Shown here in pieces: positions 7,385 through 14,283 of a stretch of 14,283 nt of DNA; positions within the stretch are counted from its first letter, which is position 1; each line of letters begins with the position of its first letter. The notes beneath the pieces are model-generated. The model did no database searches. It was not told where the DNA came from and saw only the letters and a program-made list of their open reading frames with translations. The stretch is from an uncultured Hyphomicrobiales bacterium. GTDB taxonomy: Bacteria > Pseudomonadota > Alphaproteobacteria > Rhizobiales > Aestuariivirgaceae. Position numbers and translations under genes: made by a program. The DNA is taken from NCBI GenBank assembly GCA_903930095.1, contig CAIYXE010000084.1, positions 1 through 14,283 of the forward strand, in the 5' to 3' direction.

Positions 7385-10300
7385 ATTCGGCGGTTCTGAG
7401 ATGATGACCGGCGCTTCGGGCGGATTGGCCAGAATGACCGGGGCAACAGGGCTGATCAGGCGCTGCGGCCTGGGCTTGGCGGGGGCTTCCACCACGGGGC
7501 TCGCCGGCTTTGGGGGGGGCGCCTCCGAAAGCCTGGCCATGCGCCGCCACACGCGCACCTCGCGCTGGCGCTGGCGGGTCTCGGCCTTGTTGATCTCGGC
7601 ATTGGCGGCGCGCTCGGCCTCGATCTGACGGCGCAGCCGGTCGGCGGCGGCGACCTGCATCTCCGCATGCACCCTGAGTTCGCGGCGCCTGAGGAGCAGT
7701 TCATCACGCTGGGCGTAATGTGCCTGAAGCCGCGCTTCATCCTCCAGCCGCTGCTTCTCCTCGATTTCGGCGAGGCGCAACTGCTCCTGCTGCAGCCGTT
7801 CCAGCTCGTCAATGCCCTGCTGCATGATGGTGACGCCAAGAGCAGTGGAGAGCTCGGACTTGTCCTCGGCCCGCGCCAGCATGCCGGCAGGGCCGGCATA
7901 GGACACGCCCATCGGCGGCAGGCCCTCACGCTGCTTGAGGCGCAAGCCGATGTCGATGTCGATCTCGCCCAGCGCCAGCTCTGCCATGGTCTTGACTTCG
8001 ATATCCGCCTCGGCATCCTGGCGGACGATGGGATCAAAGCGCACCTGGCCCTCAGCCACCGCAATGCCGCCGGAGACGGCGCCGAAGGTGACACCCTGCC
8101 CGCCGCGCAGCCGGTCGAAGGCCTGGGTGATGCCATCCGCATCCTTGGCCTGTGCCAGCGCCGCCGCAAAGTCCTGCGGCGTGATGGTGAGCAGGCGGAC
8201 ATCATCAAACCGGTAGCTGCCCTCGCCCTTCACCGACGCCAGTACGCCTGCGGGGCTGCGGCCTTCACTTTCGAAGCGCAGGTCGATGATGCCATGGCCC
8301 TCAGCCACCTGCGCGCCGTCAATCATCGCCAGTTGCCGGCCCAGATCCACCGGCAGGCTGAGGAGGCCGGAAACCCGGCGGCTCTCCGCGGGCCCCGCTG
8401 AGGTCACTTCCAGCTTCGCGGCGCGGCCATCCTTGTCCTTCGCATAGACGGACAGCTGGATTTCGCCGGGCGCGGCCATGATGCCGATCTCTGCATTCCC
8501 CGCCACGAAATGCGGATGAACCTCGAGCGCGGAGGGCGTGATCCAGAACTGGCCGGTCATGCCGAACGGCAGACCCGCTGCGAAACCCGTCTCCAAATCA
8601 GGCTGAGGCCCTTCCCATTCAAGGAAAGTGGCGGCGATCACGTCCGCCAGGCGAAGCTCGCCGGCCGCTACCCGCACCTCGGCCTCGAGCGACGGCGTCA
8701 TGCTGGCGCTGCCGCTGAAGGGGGCCGTGCCGTAGCGGCCTGCAATATCGCCAAGCGTCCACTTGCCACCGTTCCAGAGCAGCCGCGCCTCGCCCGAAAG
8801 GCCGCCCGGCGCCAGTTCGGCAGGAAGCCCAGTCACTTTGGCAAGAACCGCCGCCTCCGTGGCGCGGAGCGAGAGCTGCCCGTCAAGGCCGAAACCCTCC
8901 GCCCACGGATGAGCCTTGCCACGGTAGTCGACGCGGGCGCCATGCGCCTGGAGGGTGGCGGTCGTATTGAAGCCTTCGGCGGTGTTTCCCGCAGCCTCGA
9001 TCCTGAGCGCTCCCGGCTCACTGTCCGCCTTGGCGGAGGGAAGCCCGATGAGCGAGAGGATGCGCGCCGAACTCGGCGCCGTCACGGCGAGGTTGCCGGA
9101 CAAGGCCCCGTCTGGCAAAGCAGTGCCCTGGCCCGCGATGTTCAGTTCACCGGCATTGCCTGAGGCCCTGAAATGGAACTCGCTACCCTGCTCCAGGGGT
9201 TTCACCGCCAGCGAGGCGCGCACCTCCGTCGCCCCCAGGCCGGACGCCCAGGGCGGAAGCCCGCCGCCGCCGCTGCCGGCAAGGCCCAGAAGCCTGATCA
9301 GCCCGGCTGGATCGTCCGCCTCGATCTCTATCCCGACGGTACCGTCGGCACCCTTGCCGGTATCGAGGATCAGCCCGGTGGCCACCACCCGCGCGCCACC
9401 TACCTCGCCGATCTCGAGGCCGCGCAGATCCAGGCCGTTGGACCCGGATTCGAGGTCAACGGCCACATCGCGCGCGGTGACGGCGTTGAGCAGCAATTCG
9501 CCCGCGTTGAGGCGCAGCTTGAGGTCGGGCGCTTCAGGCCGCGGCATGGCCAGCGCCAGCAGGCTGGCGGCCGCGCCCTCACTGGCCACCGCGAGGGCGG
9601 GGATGCCCTGCGGCGCATAGGCGTCGAGGTCGAAGCGGTTGCCGTCGAGCATCAGGTCGATCGCGCCGCGCCCGGCGCTGGTGACCGAAAGGGAGCCGTT
9701 GCCGCGCTCGCCGTCGAGCTCGAAGTCGGCATTGCTCAGCCGGGTCAGTGACTGGGTGAGGCCGAGGTCGGCCTCCAGTTTTAGGCGGCCGCGGCTGCCG
9801 CTCCACAGGCCGCCGATGCGCTCGCGCCCCTCCGGCCAGAGCCAGAAAGTGAAGTCGCGCAGGTCGTTGGTCTCGAGCGCCAGCTTGCCGTTGAGCTCCG
9901 GCCCACTCCGGCCGGGCGAGAACAGGCCCGTGAACAGCGTCCTGGAACGGCCGGGCAGCCCCGCCGCGAAGCGGGCGATGCGAAGCTGGTCGCGCTCCGC
10001 CGCGAGTTCAACCTGCACATTGTCAAGGTTCTGGCCGCCGGTGCGCAGCGCCGTCACATCCAGCTTGCCTGACAGGCTCATGTCGGCAGGCAGCAGGCCC
10101 AGCAGGCTCGAGGCCACCCCAAGGCTGCCCGCCTGCCGCAGCACGCCGCGCGACTGGGCGCCGGCGATGGCGTCAAGGTCGAGCATGGCGGCTTTCAGAT
10201 CGACGGTTGCGTCGATGTGCCGGCCGAGCCGTAACGAGGCCGTGCCCGTGGTGATGGCGCCGTTCTGCCCCGGCTCCAGCCGTGAGACCTCGAGGTCGCG

Positions 10301-11167
10301 GAAATCGACCCGGTCGAAATCACCCTCGACCTTGGCGGTGAACAAGAGCGGCCGGATGCGGCCTTCCTGGTCGGACTTGCCCTCGCCGGCCGAAGCGGGC
10401 TCGATGCGGATCTGGCCTTCCGCCTTTCCGTCACGCGCTGCGCCATCGAAGCCGAAGGCATAGCCCGAGCCATCGGCGGCGGCAGCCGTGATCGAGAACC
10501 GGAACGGCTCGCCCTCGGCATAGCTTGCGGTGTTGATCGAGATATCGAGCGGGCGGTCATTGTAGAGCGCCTGCATGCGCAGCCGCCAGGGCCCGGCCAC
10601 GCCGGGCGACGCAATCGCCGCGTTGACGTCGTCGAGCCGCAGCGTGTCGCCGCGCCGCCGGTCGCTGAAGGAAATGGTGCCGCCCGCAATGCTGACCTGG
10701 TCAAGCTTGACGCGGGAGAAAATGTCGCTCCTCATCAGGTCGGCCGAGGGCGTGAACACCCAGTTCCCCTCACCCGTCGCCCGCCGCTCCAGCATCACGG
10801 CGGGTTCTTCGATCTCGATGCTCTCAACGTCGATCCCGCCCTGCACGAGGCCCGCCAGCGTCATGTGGATGGTGATGCGCTCGGCGGTGGCGAAATGGGC
10901 TTCAGCAAGGCCAGGCGGGTTGGCGATGGTCACCTTCTCCGCCGTCAGCCGCGGCCAGGGAAAGAGCCGTGCCGAAATATCGCCCTCGATGGTGACGGCG
11001 CGGCCCGTGAGCTTGCGGCCATAGGATTCGAGATCGGAGCGATAGCCGTTCCAATCAATGACGAAGGGCGCCAGCAGCAGGCCAACGATGGCCACGACCA
11101 GCAGCACCCCGAAATAGAGAACTGGCGATTTCCACACCTTCATCGTTGCGGGGTGTTGCGACTTCAT
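7367..11167 (-). CDS. AsmA-family envelope protein with C-terminal coiled coil
   Basis: A 1266-aa inner-membrane-anchored protein. Residues 14-36 form a single N-terminal transmembrane helix. It is followed by the AsmA start pattern (FVIDWNGYRSDLESYGRKLTGR, 35-56, then a G-x-I-x-x-x-x-F-P-W-P motif near 62-73), which places most of the chain in the periplasm. The long middle is made of beta-rich repeats, and an AsmA_2-like conserved part with GEGSYRFDDVRL and the Q-A-x-D-R-L-R-G-G-x-G segment lies towards the end. AsmA-like proteins are implicated in outer-membrane assembly and phospholipid transport between membranes. After residue 1117 there is a charged coiled coil (about 1118-1214) and a Pro-rich tail (1215-1266), which basic AsmA proteins lack. 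ATG 11167 lies 8 bp after the D-lactate dehydrogenase stop; ATG 11143 (codon 9) is an alternative. Neither has a good Shine-Dalgarno. Confidence 0.9.
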   Translation of the reverse strand: MKSQHPATMKVWKSPVLYFGVLLVVAIVGLLLAPFVIDWNGYRSDLESYGRKLTGRAVTIEGDISARLFPWPRLTAEKVTIANPPGLAEAHFATAERITIHMTLAGLVQGGIDVESIEIEEPAVMLERRATGEGNWVFTPSADLMRSDIFSRVKLDQVSIAGGTISFSDRRRGDTLRLDDVNAAIASPGVAGPWRLRMQALYNDRPLDISINTASYAEGEPFRFSITAAAADGSGYAFGFDGAARDGKAEGQIRIEPASAGEGKSDQEGRIRPLLFTAKVEGDFDRVDFRDLEVSRLEPGQNGAITTGTASLRLGRHIDATVDLKAAMLDLDAIAGAQSRGVLRQAGSLGVASSLLGLLPADMSLSGKLDVTALRTGGQNLDNVQVELAAERDQLRIARFAAGLPGRSRTLFTGLFSPGRSGPELNGKLALETNDLRDFTFWLWPEGRERIGGLWSGSRGRLKLEADLGLTQSLTRLSNADFELDGERGNGSLSVTSAGRGAIDLMLDGNRFDLDAYAPQGIPALAVASEGAAASLLALAMPRPEAPDLKLRLNAGELLLNAVTARDVAVDLESGSNGLDLRGLEIGEVGGARVVATGLILDTGKGADGTVGIEIEADDPAGLIRLLGLAGSGGGGLPPWASGLGATEVRASLAVKPLEQGSEFHFRASGNAGELNIAGQGTALPDGALSGNLAVTAPSSARILSLIGLPSAKADSEPGALRIEAAGNTAEGFNTTATLQAHGARVDYRGKAHPWAEGFGLDGQLSLRATEAAVLAKVTGLPAELAPGGLSGEARLLWNGGKWTLGDIAGRYGTAPFSGSASMTPSLEAEVRVAAGELRLADVIAATFLEWEGPQPDLETGFAAGLPFGMTGQFWITPSALEVHPHFVAGNAEIGIMAAPGEIQLSVYAKDKDGRAAKLEVTSAGPAESRRVSGLLSLPVDLGRQLAMIDGAQVAEGHGIIDLRFESEGRSPAGVLASVKGEGSYRFDDVRLLTITPQDFAAALAQAKDADGITQAFDRLRGGQGVTFGAVSGGIAVAEGQVRFDPIVRQDAEADIEVKTMAELALGEIDIDIGLRLKQREGLPPMGVSYAGPAGMLARAEDKSELSTALGVTIMQQGIDELERLQQEQLRLAEIEEKQRLEDEARLQAHYAQRDELLLRRRELRVHAEMQVAAADRLRRQIEAERAANAEINKAETRQRQREVRVWRRMARLSEAPPPKPASPVVEAPAKPRPQRLISPVAPVILANPPEAPVIISEPPNSSPSQ

Positions 11168-11175
11168 TGCGTCAA

Positions 11176-12567
11176 TCAGATGGCGACGTTCTTGCCGGGG
11201 TTCATGATATTGTCGGGGTCAAGCGCGCGTTTGACGGCGCGCATGAAGGACAGGGCGGGCCCATGTTCCTTCGCCAGATAGTCGCGCTTGCCGGAGCCGA
11301 TGCCGTGCTCACCGGTCGAGGTGCCACCCATGGCGATGGCGCGGTCGATCATGCGGGCATAGACCGCCTTCACCTTCGCATATTCCTGCGCATCGTTACG
11401 GTCGCAATAGAGGACGACGTGGAAATTGCCGTCGCCCACATGGCCGACGATGGGGCCGTAGAGGCCGTTCGCCGCGAGGTCGGCCTGGGTCTCGGTCACG
11501 CATTCGGCCAGACGCGAGATCGGCACGCAGACGTCGGTTGCGAAGGAGTCCTTGCCCGGCATCAGCGACTTGGTGGCCCAGAACGCATCATGCCGTGCCT
11601 GCCAGAGCTTCTGGCGGTCCTCCTCCTTCGTGGCCATGCTGTAGGGGCCGCCGCCGAGGTCTTCCGCAATGGCCGCGAAGGTTTCCGCCTGCTCGCGGGC
11701 GGAAGCCTCAGTACCGTGGAATTCGAGGAACAGGGTGGGCGTGACCACCAGGTCAAGCTTCGAATAGGCGTTGAAGGCCTTCACATGCTCGGCATCGACG
11801 AGTTCGATGCGGGCCACCGGCAGGCCCATCTGGATCGCGGTGATGGTGGCGGTGCAGCAGGCCTCCACGCTGGGGAATGGGCAGACGGCGGAAACGATCG
11901 ATTCCGGAATGCCATAGAGCTTCAGCGCCACCTCGGTGATGACGCCGAGCGTTCCCTCGGAGCCGACGAGCAGCCGGGTGAGGTCGTAGCCCGCGGAGGA
12001 TTTGCGCGCGCGGCTGCCGGTGCGGATGATCTCGCCGTTGGCCATCACGGCGGTGACGTTGAGCACGTTCTCCCGCATCGTGCCGTAGCGCACGGCGTTG
12101 GTGCCGGACGCCCTTGTCGCCGTCATGCCGCCCAGGCTCGCATCCGCGCCGGGGTCGACGGGGAAAAACAGCCCCTGGTCGCGCAGATGCGTGTTGAGCT
12201 GCTTGCGGGTGACGCCCGCCTCGACCCGGCAATCGAGGTCGGCCGCATTGACTTCCAGCACGCGGTTCATCTGCGAAAGATCGATCGAGATGCCGCCGAA
12301 GGGCGCGGAGAAATGCCCCTCGAGCGAGGTTCCGGTGCCATAGGGGATGATCGGTGTCCGGTGCTTCGCGCAGGTGGCGACGATGCGCTGCACCTCCTCC
12401 GTGCTCTTGACGAAGGCCACGGCATCGGGTGCGGCGCCGGGGTTCCAGGTCTGGTCCTTGCCGTGCTGCTCGCGCACGGCGGGCGCGGTTGAGAGCCTGT
12501 CCCCAAGCCACTGGCGGATCTCGGTGACGGTCTGAGTTGTGCTTGTCTTCGCGGTCGGGCTATCCAT
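11176..12567 (-). CDS. D-lactate dehydrogenase, FAD-linked (cytochrome / LDHD type)
   Basis: A 463-aa flavoprotein of the FAD-binding type 4 / FAD-linked oxidase family, which oxidises D-lactate or a related D-2-hydroxyacid to the 2-oxoacid and passes electrons to cytochrome c or the quinone pool. The N-terminal FAD domain (about 40-220) shows PYGTGTSLEG at 75-84, PVDPGADASLGGM at 136-148 and GYDLTRLLVGSEGTLG at 193-208. The C-terminal substrate/cap domain has GHVGDGNFH at 375-383 (H376, H383), GEHGIG at 419-424 (E420, H421) and NPGK at 456-459. The whole chain resembles animal and yeast D-lactate dehydrogenases closely. Glycolate oxidase subunit GlcD is related but is usually encoded with GlcE and GlcF, which are absent here. 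There is no signal peptide. The gene is divergent from the thioesterase gene and leads an operon-like pair with the AsmA gene. Confidence 0.92.
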   Translation of the reverse strand: MDSPTAKTSTTQTVTEIRQWLGDRLSTAPAVREQHGKDQTWNPGAAPDAVAFVKSTEEVQRIVATCAKHRTPIIPYGTGTSLEGHFSAPFGGISIDLSQMNRVLEVNAADLDCRVEAGVTRKQLNTHLRDQGLFFPVDPGADASLGGMTATRASGTNAVRYGTMRENVLNVTAVMANGEIIRTGSRARKSSAGYDLTRLLVGSEGTLGVITEVALKLYGIPESIVSAVCPFPSVEACCTATITAIQMGLPVARIELVDAEHVKAFNAYSKLDLVVTPTLFLEFHGTEASAREQAETFAAIAEDLGGGPYSMATKEEDRQKLWQARHDAFWATKSLMPGKDSFATDVCVPISRLAECVTETQADLAANGLYGPIVGHVGDGNFHVVLYCDRNDAQEYAKVKAVYARMIDRAIAMGGTSTGEHGIGSGKRDYLAKEHGPALSFMRAVKRALDPDNIMNPGKNVAI

Positions 12568-12602
12568 GGTAGGGAAACTAGCAAGAAGCCGGAGAATTTG
12601 CG
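12568..12602. promoter_or_regulatory. Short divergent intergenic region
   Basis: Only 35 bp separate the ATG of the D-lactate dehydrogenase gene (-) from that of the thioesterase gene (+). The thioesterase ribosome binding site occupies 12591-12594. I see no convincing -35/-10 pair within it, so at least one promoter must lie inside the opposite coding region, or transcripts are leaderless or very short-leadered on one side. Confidence 0.4.
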
Positions 12603-13088
12603 ATGGGTTATCCCGCCCCTTTCGTGGGCCGCATCCAGCAGGTCGAGGACCAGTGGATCGACTACAACGGTCACTTCAATATGGCCTATTACAACGTCCT
12701 GTTCGACCGGGCGGGCGACGATGCCTTCGCGGTGCTGGGGCTCGGACCCGACTACGTGACCGAGCGGAACGCCTCCTTTTTCACGCTGGAATGCCACAAC
12801 ACCTATGTCCGCGAGCTGCATGCCGGGGATTCGGTCAGGATCGAGACCCAGATCCTCGACTGCGATTCAAAGCGCGTGCACTATGTGCAGCAGATGTTCC
12901 ATGCGGGCGAAGGCTGGCTCTCCTGCGTGACCGAGATCATCGTCATGCATATCGACATGGGCCTCAAGAAATCCGCACCCTTCCCGCCCGATGTCATGGA
13001 AAAGATCACGGCAATGCGGGAGGCCCACAAAGATCTCCCCGTGCCGCCGCAGGTGGGGCACCGAATCGGCATCCCGAAAAAGGCCTGA
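12603..13088 (+). CDS. Hotdog-fold thioesterase (4HBT-like)
   Basis: A 161-aa cytoplasmic protein of the 4-hydroxybenzoyl-CoA thioesterase-like superfamily, expected to hydrolyse an acyl-CoA. The active-site segment is WIDYNGHFNMAYYNVLFDRA at 18-37, with D20, N22 and H24, matching the family's D-x-N-G-H-x-N pattern before the central hotdog helix. The rest alternates beta strands as expected, including RIETQILDCDSKRVHYVQQM in the dimer-forming sheet, and ends in a short polar tail. Related proteins are found as betainyl-CoA thioesterases in carnitine operons, but no carnitine genes are here, so the substrate stays open. GGAG at 12591-12594, 8 bases before the ATG, supports the start. It is divergent from the D-lactate dehydrogenase, with 35 bp between start codons. 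Confidence 0.88.
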   Translation: MGYPAPFVGRIQQVEDQWIDYNGHFNMAYYNVLFDRAGDDAFAVLGLGPDYVTERNASFFTLECHNTYVRELHAGDSVRIETQILDCDSKRVHYVQQMFHAGEGWLSCVTEIIVMHIDMGLKKSAPFPPDVMEKITAMREAHKDLPVPPQVGHRIGIPKKA

Positions 13089-13105
13089 AGCACGCCGGGA
13101 TTCCT

Positions 13106-13136
13106 CCCCCCCTCGCCCCCCCAGGGGTCGAGGGGG
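13106..13136. repeat. GC-rich hairpin downstream of the thioesterase gene
   Basis: CCCCCTCG (13108-13115) pairs perfectly with CGAGGGGG (13129-13136); inside it, further C-run/GGGG pairing leaves a very small loop. It lies 19 bases after the thioesterase stop. No T-run follows (ATTGCAAG), so it is not a canonical intrinsic terminator, but it could protect the mRNA 3' end or be a short relic of a palindromic intergenic repeat. Beyond it, the gap to 13265 holds the TTAACCAT box and ribosome binding site of the next gene. Confidence 0.55.
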
Positions 13137-13217
13137 ATTGCAAGATCAGTATCCAAAAATGCGTTGCAGGAGCGGTTTGATCCAACCTCGTCATACTCGC
13201 GCAACATTCATCAAGCA

Positions 13218-13225
13218 TTAACCAT
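13218..13225 (+). promoter_or_regulatory. TTAACCAT box (CtrA-like half site)
   Basis: TTAACCAT occurs 40 bases before the ATG of the 65-aa gene. This octamer is the well-known half-site form of the alphaproteobacterial cell-cycle regulator CtrA. The second TTAA at the usual spacing is not present, so this is a candidate only. Confidence 0.35.
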
Positions 13226-13250
13226 GCCATTCTGGAAAATGAACTTGACG

Positions 13251-13257
13251 AAGGAGG
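13251..13257 (+). promoter_or_regulatory. Strong Shine-Dalgarno AAGGAGG
   Basis: A near-perfect ribosome binding site 8 bases before ATG 13266. It decides the start of the small gene over the upstream in-frame codons TTG 13164, ATG 13224 and ATG 13239, none of which has a comparable site. It is the best ribosome binding site in the window. Confidence 0.8.
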
Positions 13258-13265
13258 CGAGAATC

Positions 13266-13463
13266 ATGAACACTGGTCTGAACCTGTTCGCGGAAGCGCT
13301 TGTTTTCGTTCATGGAAAGAGCGCCGAATCAGAAGCCGCCAAACACGCCCTGCTGTGTGAGCGGATGGGCGACATGGACACCGCCGAAACCTGGCGCCAG
13401 CTCCAGGGCGCGGTGCGCAACCTGAAGACGCCCGCCGCCAGCCCCTCACGCCAGGCCGCCTGA
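13266..13463 (+). CDS. Small protein of unknown function, 65 aa
   Basis: The product starts MNTGLNLFAEALVFVHGKSA and is predicted mainly helical up to about residue 52, followed by a short Pro/Ser/Ala tail. I do not recognise a named family. The middle (EAAKHALLCERMGDMDTAETW) has an alternating amphipathic pattern like a single TPR-type helix pair, which is only a resemblance. It has no signal peptide, no membrane segment and one cysteine (position 30). The start is fixed by AAGGAGG at 13251-13257. The gene stands alone between the thioesterase and helicase genes with its own upstream region of about 175 bp, containing a TTAACCAT box, so it is probably transcribed independently and well translated. 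A small helicase-linked function cannot be inferred from proximity alone. Confidence 0.8.
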   Translation: MNTGLNLFAEALVFVHGKSAESEAAKHALLCERMGDMDTAETWRQLQGAVRNLKTPAASPSRQAA

Positions 13464-13473
13464 ACCCGGTAAG

Positions 13474-13504
13474 TTTCGCTTTTCGTTCTCGCCGTTGCTA
13501 TAGT
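13474..13504 (+). promoter_or_regulatory. Putative promoter of the uvrD-type helicase gene
   Basis: TATAGT at 13499-13504 is a good -10 candidate 22 bases before the helicase ATG. The -35 side is weak (TTTCGC at 13474-13479, 19-base spacing). If right, the leader is short, with GAGGAA (13512-13517) as its ribosome binding site. Confidence 0.35.
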
Positions 13505-13526
13505 GGTCCGCGAGGAATCGGACCTG

Positions 13527-14283
13527 ATGAGCAGCAAGAACTTCGACCTGGACGACTTCGGCGACGACGAGCCAGCCCCCGCGTTGAAGCCCGGGGGTCT
13601 GGCGGCGCGCGCCATGGCACAGGGCGAGCCCCCCTATCTCAAGGGCCTGAACCCCGAACAGCGGGCGGCGGTGGAGATCACCGACGGCCCGCTCCTCGTG
13701 CTCGCGGGCGCGGGCACCGGCAAGACGCGGGTGCTGACGACCAGGCTCGCCCACATCCTGGCCACCGGCAAGGCCTGGCCGGGGCAGCTGCTCGCCGTCA
13801 CCTTCACCAACAAGGCGGCGCGCGAGATGCGCGACCGCATTGGCGCGCTGATCGGTGGGGCGGTCGAGGGCATGACATGGCTCGGCACCTTCCATTCGAT
13901 CGGCGTCAAGATCCTGCGCAACCATGCGGAGCTTGCAGGTCTCAGGTCCGGCTTCTCCATCCTCGATACGGATGACCAGATCCGGCTCTTGAAGCAGCTT
14001 CTGGACGCCCATGACATTGACGAGAAGCGCTGGCCCGCCCGGCAGCTCGCCTCCCTCATCGACGGCTGGAAGAACCGGGGGCTGACGCCCGACCGGATAC
14101 CGGCGGGCGAAGCCTCGAGCTTCGCCAATGGGCTGGGCGGGCAGCTCTACAAGGAATACCAGCAGCGGCTGAAGGTGGTGAACGCCGCCGACTTCGGCGA
14201 CCTCCTGCTCGAGGTGCTGCGCATCTTCCAGGAGCACCCGGACGTGCTGAAGGAGTATCAGCGCCGCTTCAAATACATGCTGG
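13527..14283 (+). CDS. uvrD: UvrD/PcrA-family ATP-dependent DNA helicase, 5' part
   Basis: The first 252 codons of a superfamily 1A 3'-5' DNA helicase, cut by the window end. UvrD acts in nucleotide excision repair, mismatch repair and removal of stalled polymerase or recombinase filaments. Visible motifs: Q-motif LNPEQRAAV at 41-49, Walker A GAGTGKT at 61-67, motif Ia TFTNKAAREM at 92-101, motif Ib region GTFHS at 120-124, and a NAADFGDLLL segment near 216. The window stops at FKYML, just before the expected Walker B motif VDEYQDT. An acidic, Pro/Ala-containing extension of about 38 residues precedes the helicase core and is absent from E. coli UvrD. ATG 13527 has GAGGAA at 13512-13517, 9 bases upstream. 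PcrA or Rep would look similar over this stretch, so the symbol means the family rather than a proven orthologue. Confidence 0.93.
   Translation, partial: MSSKNFDLDDFGDDEPAPALKPGGLAARAMAQGEPPYLKGLNPEQRAAVEITDGPLLVLAGAGTGKTRVLTTRLAHILATGKAWPGQLLAVTFTNKAAREMRDRIGALIGGAVEGMTWLGTFHSIGVKILRNHAELAGLRSGFSILDTDDQIRLLKQLLDAHDIDEKRWPARQLASLIDGWKNRGLTPDRIPAGEASSFANGLGGQLYKEYQQRLKVVNAADFGDLLLEVLRIFQEHPDVLKEYQRRFKYML

Noticed and set aside
11146..12492. A 448-codon + strand frame opposite the D-lactate dehydrogenase
   Set aside because: The antisense strand of a well-supported flavoprotein; composition is typical of a mirror frame in GC-rich DNA.
13106..13136. Intrinsic terminator of the thioesterase gene
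   Set aside because: The stem is convincing but no U-tract follows, so it is listed only as a hairpin.
13164..13265. A longer N-terminus for the small gene (TTG 13164, or ATG 13224/13239)
   Set aside because: None of these starts has a ribosome binding site, while ATG 13266 has AAGGAGG at ideal spacing; the extra residues also look unstructured.

Overview
The window is GC-rich, densely coded chromosomal DNA, most likely from an alphaproteobacterium of the order Hyphomicrobiales (Rhizobiales). The grounds are an SspB of the alphaproteobacterial type ending in VVSLDQFRKK, a fumC followed by a DUF4169 gene and a ribbon-helix-helix gene, a Kup transporter, a very long AsmA protein beside a D-lactate dehydrogenase, and rhizobial-style palindromic intergenic elements. 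No genus can be assigned by eye. I see no rRNA, tRNA, CRISPR array, phage gene, transposase or toxin-antitoxin pair, and composition looks even throughout.

Left part (1-5500, all + strand): the 3' end of sspB (ClpXP adaptor) runs by a TGATG stop/start overlap into a penicillin-insensitive murein endopeptidase gene (mepA-like), then a Kup potassium uptake gene. Next comes a 241-bp gap that is mostly a composite palindromic repeat: two diverged copies of one double-hairpin element in opposite orientation. A PHP-fold metallohydrolase and an MFS transporter follow, overlapping or nearly abutting, and probably form one transcription unit.

Middle (5567-7384, + strand): class II fumarase fumC, translationally coupled to a 58-aa DUF4169 protein, then a 74-aa ribbon-helix-helix protein. 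The last gene overlaps the convergent AsmA gene by 18 bp.

Right part: on the - strand a D-lactate dehydrogenase (cytochrome/LDHD type) is followed after 8 bp by a 1266-aa AsmA-family envelope protein. Divergent from it, with 35 bp between start codons, is a hotdog-fold acyl-CoA thioesterase (+). After a gap holding a GC-rich hairpin come a 65-aa unknown protein with a strong ribosome binding site and a CtrA-like TTAACCAT box, and then the 5' end of a UvrD/PcrA-type helicase, cut by the window edge just before motif II.

The genes are mainly housekeeping and envelope functions: proteolysis adaptor, peptidoglycan hydrolysis, K+ uptake, TCA cycle, lactate oxidation and DNA repair. I found no convincing undescribed multi-gene system. 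The points most worth a second look are the composite palindromic element, the PHP-MFS pair, the fumC-DUF4169-RHH coupling, the coiled-coil tail of the AsmA protein and the small TTAACCAT-associated gene.
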